Shown here: positions 33,718 to 40,020 of the stretch, in pieces | Layout: every line of letters starts with the position of its first letter | Position numbering within the stretch: the stretch's first letter is position 1 | NCBI RefSeq assembly: GCF_000003605.2 | Contig: NW_003132854.1 | Location: 51,097 to 91,116, forward strand | Reading direction: 5' to 3' | Length of the DNA: 40,020 bases | Source: Saccoglossus kowalevskii | Lineage: Eukaryota; Hemichordata; Enteropneusta; Harrimaniidae | Position numbers and translations under genes: made by a program | Notes under the pieces: generated by a model | Told to the model about the DNA's origin: nothing | The model's database searches: none | What the model saw: the letters and a program-made list of their open reading frames with translations, nothing else

Positions 33718-36700
33718 TCAGTTGGTTTTATTTGCATCTAAAACCTGTCGTAAAAGTTCATCCATTTCATTACTCTCAATGTCAATATCATTGTCGGCCA
33801 AGTCCAACTCCGGCACAAGAACCTGTAAAAGTTTTGCAACATTCCTCCTCAGTTGTCCAAGCTCCCTAGATTTCTGCATTAACACCTGCTGCTGTTCCAG
33901 CGATGATAGTTTCTGTATAGAGTCATCTGGAATGCTAGTTTTTATTTCCACTGTGTCTGTCTGCGTACTGTTAACGCTAGTGCATACTGTTTTCCTATTA
34001 GCAGGGGAAGAACTTGCACAATTGGAGAGGGAATCCTCATCGTCATCAATCACAATTACACAATCTTGTGTTCCTGGTTCTCGTTTGATTCTTTTCATAT
34101 CTGGTATTCCAGCAGCAGTGGTATTGTTAATTGGTGTTGGTGTTCTTTTGAGTAGTGGTTTGGTAACAATGTACGACGATTTACTAAAAATTAAATCAAA
34201 CCATGGCGATGTTAAGAATTGAGTTGAAAGAGTATTACCTTTTTTTCAATTAAAAACAAAACACTAAATGTGCAATAGGTTGCCATTTTAGGGGAGAAAG
34301 ACAGACTCAGACCTGAAAACTCAATTATTTGCATGGTAGCAAAGCATTGTACATGTACATATAGCTTTTATGTTACTTATATCATTTATTATGCGCTTGG
34401 ATTTATTTTTAACCTTTCTCATAGACAGCTAAATGTGCTAATGTAAAGTAAAACTGAGTGAATATAGAATACAAGGTTTCTTTCACAAAATGAGATGTTA
34501 TAAAATGAATAAACATCTTACCTTGTGCCTGCAACCGGTGTAAGACCAACAGGTTTGGAATCAACTTGTCTTGCAACCTATGTGATTAAGATAAAGTAAG
34601 CCTCAAAAATTTGCACGAAAAAAATTTGTTCGCTCAAGTACTCCTGATAACAATTTTAAGTTTTAAATTTAATCTTTGACAAATAGAAATCAATAAACTG
34701 AGTTTCACAAAATGTTAACCCTTAATTTAAAATAAGGTGCAAGTATTAACTATAACCCCTTCGATGCCATCATTTTTCTCATTTTGGTGTAACTTGTTAA
34801 CATCTCACAATTTGTTAATTTTGGACTAAATACACAACATGTCTAGATCAAAGGGTTATATAGATTTATTTTGTGAAAGCAACATAGCTGTGATTTTGAA
34901 CATTTTTTTGTTTAAAAATAACTATGTAAAGATCACTTACCGAAATACTGTTCTAGACAATTTAATGGGAAAAGTTACCCTACATGAAGCTAATGTCGCA
35001 TAAAAAGTAATGTAAAAACTAAGGGTCCAGTAGTTCCATTTGAAATTAGTTGGCACACAAGCCATGCATGGCACAGTCCCAGTTAGTTATCAGATATATT
35101 TGTTTATAGTAATATAGTATGAGTACTATTCCATATTGAGAGATATTGCTCTAGGAACAGCATTAACTAAAAAAAAAAGGGCACCGGTCGGCCATTTTGA
35201 ATCGAATCATCAAACCAATACATCTGTATATCTATGAAATGATGCATGATCAATATATCAAATCTGAACATCAGTCAAGGCTTGTCAGAGATGGCTCTAG
35301 AACTGCATTCATTAAAACAAAATGGCCACCAGTCAGCCATTTTGAATCCGATGCAAAAAACAAAATGATGTGAATCTGGGACACATGATATCTAATGTAT
35401 GTACCAAGTTTGAACGAAATTTATCCGTAAACGGAAGAAATCCAGTTTCGGAATGCCGGAAATGCTTGATTTTTTAGCACAAAAATGGCCACCATTTGGA
35501 AATTTTGAATGAGATCGCCAAATCAATCGATCTGTATATCTATGAAATGATGTATAATAAATATTTGAAATGTGAACACAGTCAGTCAAAGGATGGCAGA
35601 GATATGGTACTAGAACCGCATTCATTAAAACACAATACCTCTCGTTATTTAATTATAAAATACTCATGTTAAAATAATACATGAAACATCTGAATTAATA
35701 TGTACTCTATATGGGTACAACTCATCATAAAGTGATTTCCCTTGATATCTGAAGCAGAATTTCTGAGGAAATGTTGGATACATAAAGTGGGGAGGTTGGA
35801 GGAAAACCAGAAATAAGAAATAATAGTCACGATTCAGGCTACACCTGAACAGAGACTAAAAATGGCTGCCAGTCAGCCAGTTGTCATCTTGCACTGTAAT
35901 TCTCCAAGGTTTGCTTGAGAAAACTGAATTTCAATAGATCTGGAGCCCTATATATGCTATGCTTTCATATTATTTGCACAGGAAATGTGTAATTGAAAAT
36001 AAAAATTGGAGATAGAATATCAATAGTTACAGCTATTGCCACTTGAATAATAAACAAATTTGTCATTGATGTTCAAAATGTCAAAGAGATCAACTATGAA
36101 TATGATTTCTGAACATAAATTATTAGTTGTTCTGGTTTAAATGAAGATGAATCTGTCTAAATCAATGCCAAAGAAACAGATATTCAGTTAAATAAATAGT
36201 TTTATCGACAAAACACTGGCTTACAGTGCAAAGGTGATGATACAAGGACCATGATATTGAATGTTATGTGCTGTGCATAACACACCCTTAAGAATGCAGC
36301 AAGTAATCATACTTTTAGACATATGTATTTATGATTGGCTCACCTGTTTACCATTCATCTGCTGCTGTCTTATCTTTTCTTGCTGCCTTGCTAGTTCCTC
36401 GCGCTGTTTCTCAAGCTGTTGCATCAGCAATTGCGTTTGTTTTTCCATATTTTCACGAAATCTAAGCTCATCTGGTGTAAGAAGTCCTCTCGCTTTGACT
36501 AATAACTTTTGATTAAGGAAAGAATAAATTTAATAACCACACATTCAGATCCAAGCAAGTGATGTGAATAGGAGGGGAAAGGGAATCTATAAAACAGCTT
36601 TGTTCTACCAAAAAATGACTTTCTTGACATTAAATTCAAAATCAAAACAATAATGATACTGTAATACAATAATGGATACGTCTATTTTTCTAATACATGT

Positions 36701-38586
36701 TAAATCTAGGCATGGGTCTACAGCTCTTCTTGTGCCAGTCTTTAGTCATTATGATGGTGCTTTTGTCATTTCTGATACTTTTGTTATTTTCAGACATTTT
36801 TATCTACACAGAAGAGCTACGGTTCCTCCTATAGACTTGCATAGCACAAACGTGCGACGCCAAATGGCATCGCAAATAAAAGTCGACAAAAGCAGAATAC
36901 TGTAAAACACGTCTTTTTAGCGAATTTAGCGAGAGAACTGATTTGTTAATTCAAGATGTCGATAATGACTTTATTATAAATTCAAAATGGCCAGGGCTTG
37001 GGGATTTGTATACAGTAATCCGGAACATAAAAATCTGGAGCGCTTCCTAATTACACTTGACTGTTTTTCTTTGTTTTTATGGAGGTGATAACTGCGCATT
37101 TGTTTTGGCATGTGACAGACAAGTATTGTGAAAACAGGAAATCAACAATGACAATGAAGATTCGCTAAATCAACATTTCGCTATTATGTCATTTTACCAC
37201 CATTCGCTAAAATTGTGTGTCGCTTTTTCAACATGTTTTTCTTACATCACACCATCAAAGCCAATCGATAATAATTTTTATTAACCTCTCACCAAAACCA
37301 TGACAAAGACCATTAGTTTTTTCCCCCCAGATTTATGCTCCAAACCACACACAACTCCGGTGGCAATATGACAACTGGAAAAGATATTCTTGATAATATG
37401 TTGGATACTCTTGTAAAGTAAACTACTTGTCGGAGTCTACTTAGCTAAGTAATTTTGTCCTCTTTTTTTATGGACCCACAGCTAGTTGAATCAAACAAAA
37501 ACATTTTGTTCAATAGCAAATTACAAAATGTATGTTCACAATGCAATATATTATACCTCAAGAATATGGCTGCCATTAGAGTTACTTACGAGCGAGCTAA
37601 TTCCTGGGAATACAACTTCATACAGATAATTTGTTATGGTTTTCACACTAGTGAATGTTTTATACACATACTATTTATTGGTGGTAGTTTCTATTGCGTG
37701 CTATATGCCATTTGGCATTGCGTGTTTGTGTTACGCAATCTTATGAGAGGAACTATAAGCTCTTCTGCATTGATAAAAATCTTAATATCTGAAAATAACA
37801 TTTAATGACACAAAATATATCAGGAAATTACTAAAATACAAAGACTAAAGACTGACACAAGAAGAGCTATGGACCCACAGCTAGTTGAAACAAACAAAAA
37901 CATTTTGTTTAATAGCAAATTACAAAATGTATGTTCACAATGCAATATATTATACCATTTTGCAATGTGGAATAATTGCAAAGTGTAATACTGACAGTCA
38001 ACATAAATGTTTATAGCGATCACACAAGGTCTTGAATGAAACTGTCTTTTATAGACAGGTGGTCATTATACAAAAATTAATGAATTCATGTACAAAATAT
38101 GACACTGTGCCAGAAAACCTGTGTTTTGTTATTATATTTGGCATTTCCAAGGTCAACATGTGCTTACAATAGACATGCAAGGAGTGAGATGTCATCAATA
38201 TCAATCTGAATTCTAATGGAAACAGAAAAGTTTACAGACTTGCATCAGACATGCTATGTGAGAAACAAATCAAAATTTAACATAATACTTACTTGTTTTT
38301 TCTTTTCATGTTCAATCTGTTTATTTTTAACTTGCAACTCTGCATCTTTTTTCTGTATCTGTCGCTGCATTTCCACGATCTTCCTTTGTTCCTGTAACCA
38401 TGTGTTATTTGTAAATATTTGGTACATATATCTGACCATGTAATTGTAATTAGTAAAGTGACTCACACAGAGCATGTTGCATTCTTTTACTGATCTACAT
38501 TTGATGCTTGAAAACAGACGTAAAAACTTACTATCATTTTTTGCCGATTCCTTTCATCAATTGCTCTCTGCAGTTTATCTCTTTCC
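33718..38586 (-). CDS. Coiled-coil nuclear protein, probable MORC-family C-terminal part (5' end outside window)
   Basis: Five exons: 38586-38532, 38391-38293, 36505-36344, 34577-34522 and 34183-33718 (TGA 33720-33718). Phases agree at every junction. The first three encode a continuous Glu/Gln/Lys/Arg-rich coiled coil (RAIDERNRQK, EMQRQIQKKDAELQ, then LLVKARGLLTPDELRF and QQLEKQREELARQQ). A basic, Pro/Thr-rich linker follows with KRIKREPG. Next is VIVIDDDEDS, a hydrophobic core flanked by acids, typical of a SUMO-interacting motif. The end is a helical segment, LGQLRRNVAKLLQVLVPELD, then an acidic stretch. That ending resembles the C-terminus of MORC3/MORC4-type proteins as I remember them, and MORC3 is a SUMO/PML-body ATPase. 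No ATPase or CW domain lies in the window, so the family call is tentative, while the gene model is firm. Confidence 0.6.
35175..35640. repeat. Two diverged copies of a ~308-bp-spaced repeat
   Basis: CTGTATATCTATGAAATGATG occurs at 35224 and 35532, each preceded by a CCATTTTGAAT-type or AAATTTTGAAT block and followed by TCAGTCAAGG or TCAGTCAAAGG and CTAGAACYGCATTCATTAAAACA. A related AAAATGGC fragment occurs near 24841-24910 and near 35861. Old dispersed repeat in the MORC-like intron (34578-36343). Confidence 0.6.
36712..36890. repeat. Dispersed repeat, inverted relative to 37690-37876
   Basis: GGTCTACAGCTCTTCTTGTGCCAGTCTTTAGTC and the downstream CAGAAGAGCTACGGTTCCTCC...GCATAGCACAAACGTGCGACGCCAAATGGCAT match the reverse complement of about 37690-37876 with indels. 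Two copies in opposite orientation 0.9 kb apart can form a large stem in the intron of the MORC-like gene. Confidence 0.65.
36900..37225. mobile_element. Possible MITE with TTAGCGAAT ends
   Basis: TTTTTAGCGAATTTAGCGAG near 36915 is mirrored by ATTCGCTAAATCAACATTTCGCT and CATTCGCTAAAATTG near 37160-37220, and a TACTGTAAAA lies at the left edge. The ends are not exact and I found no clean target duplication. Confidence 0.45.
37470..37956. repeat. 88-bp direct repeats flanking a 311-bp spacer
   Basis: 37470-37557 and 37869-37956 are 86/88 identical (ATGGACCCACAGCTAGTTGA ... TATATTATACC). The spacer contains the sequence that recurs inverted at 36712-36890. The arrangement fits a recent segmental duplication or a very small terminal-repeat element. 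Confidence 0.8.
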
Positions 38587-40020
38587 CTACAAATAATATA
38601 AAAGGAAAAGTTCATCATAACACCTAATTGCAGTGATTTTTTCTACAAGTATATACTATATACTCTATACTCTATAAAACTGAAATCTTTTGTGGAATAG
38701 TCAAAAGTAAAAATTTTTTCGCAGTACAATTATCTGCATAATCCCTTGAACATGTATCATAACAATGTGAATAAAAACTATACAATAGAACAATGAACAT
38801 ATATATAAAATACATGCAATGTCGAATGCTTTCTGCATCAAGACCATAATATTAATCATGGTGGAAACAGTTTGCCTAAAAAAATGCTCAACTTGCTAAT
38901 ATTGTTCATTCAAACAACCACATTTTCACACTAAAATAGATATACCAAAAATATATATCATTAGCAGACAAACTGCAGACTTATTCTAAATCAAACTCCT
39001 TAAAATGTGTTATGGCTATCCTCATTAGAATCTAGATGTGCCCCTTTTGCTTATGATCTCCTATGAGGCGATTATCATCTATACGTATCGCTCGGATACA
39101 CTCAATGAGACAGATGAAGTGTTAACCAGAACAAATAATAGAAGCATATTAAGCAAAATGAGAAACTTGCAAAAAAACAATCAACCATACATCATTAGTG
39201 TATAAGCAACAAGTGACAGTACCATTTTCGAACGAAATTTAAAATAAGCAATGGCAGACACAAATTATACATAGTGTACTGCAGGGGTTTTTCTAGAAAA
39301 AAACTGCAAGAGCACTGCAGTTCAGCGGCGCCACAAAACTTGCTATCAGACAGGTCACAGTTGAAGAATTTTATGGTTGCCAGAGGATCTGCTCCCCAGG
39401 GTAAGGGGGCGCATAGCCATGGCATGAGGGCACTACGTCCTTGTTCCCTTGTTTAAAAAAATTCCTGATCAGAAATACACAGCCTCCAATCAAACATGCC
39501 CTTTTTTATAAACATATTATTATGTGAGAAGACTTAAATTTATGTTCAAATTTGAAGTGCAAGTACTGACATATACCGGTAGTGCATTTTGCCAGAAAGA
39601 CTATATTTATATTTGGGACTACCATACATCCCTCTGTCAAATAACATTTGAATGTGCTACCAGGCCCAGTCGAATACAAGCACCTGTAGACCAAGGTTCC
39701 TCCTAAAGTCGCATTTATTAGTTAATGAACCTCAGCCAGTAGATCCAGCCTTCCCATGGAGTGTGGGTATAACTCATCATAAGTGATTTCCCTTAATCTA
39801 GTATTGTACTGATAACTTCCATTGACCCAAGTCCAAAATCTCAGAGTACACAAGTGCAACCAAACTATGTCTCATACATGTATAACATGCTCAAGAAACT
39901 GCATTCATAAATCTGAGTAAACCTTGATGTACCTTTAATAACAACTTGACTTCTTTGTTAATTCAGTGTTTGTATATTACCAGGACCTGGGTTTGTTTCA
40001 GGGTCACCACTATAATTCCC
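38587..40020. other. Non-coding right edge, probable intron of the MORC-like gene
   Basis: No exon recognised. There are AT-rich microsatellite-like stretches (TATACTATATACTCTATACTC near 38650) and a dispersed-repeat-like segment around 39285-39450 (GGTTTTTCTAGAAAAAAACTGC...GGTAAGGGGGCGCATAGCCATGG). Confidence 0.55.

Noticed and set aside
33722-34222. 166-codon plus-strand open frame
   Set aside because: It is antisense to the spliced last exon of the MORC-like gene; its Ser/Cys-rich product mirrors the Asp/Glu-rich real protein.

Overview
This is an AT-rich, intron-rich metazoan window. Spliced genes with GT-AG introns, many small non-autonomous transposons inside the introns, a LINE remnant and a 52-bp satellite suggest a marine invertebrate such as a hemichordate, cephalochordate or lophotrochozoan. 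The sequence alone does not settle the phylum. I recognise three genes and built their exons by hand. Every junction is in phase and uses GT...AG.

Left, plus strand (2296-9650): seven 3'-terminal exons of a gene most like HFM1 (Mer3-type meiotic DNA helicase). They carry the C4-type Cys cluster and a long divergent acidic tail. The helicase part lies off the left edge. The gene runs towards Notch, so the two converge across 9651-12153, which holds degenerate repeats and the likely 3' UTRs.

Centre, minus strand (26015 down to 12154): a complete 15-exon Notch-family receptor of 1262 residues. In order it has a signal peptide, six EGF repeats, three LNRs, NOD and NODP, a transmembrane helix with a Gly-Val S3-like site, a RAM segment with a WFP motif, a full ankyrin domain and a short Ser/Pro-rich tail. 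An in-frame stop lies just upstream of the start codon in the same exon, so the small EGF number is not caused by a cut-off 5' end. Canonical Notch has about 30-36 EGF repeats and about 2500 residues, so this is a miniature Notch with intact activation and nuclear signalling modules. Inside its introns are a decayed extra LNR segment and a phase-compatible alternative terminal exon.

Between Notch and the next gene (26070-33717) there is no convincing coding sequence. The region holds a 14-copy array of a 52-bp unit 0.9-1.7 kb upstream of the Notch ATG, TTAA-flanked MITEs, a possible Notch 5' UTR exon, and homopolymers.

Right, minus strand (38586 down to 33718): the last five exons of a coiled-coil nuclear protein, probably a MORC-family ATPase tail, with a SUMO-interacting-type motif and a conserved-looking C-terminal helix region. 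Its 5' part is beyond the right edge.

At least five MITE-like families are spread through the introns and spacers: TTAA-flanked GGTAGTCG elements, a GGTTATTACGAGGATAC family, a hAT-like element with a near-perfect target duplication, TACTGTAAAA elements and a GC-rich CCTCGGGG element.
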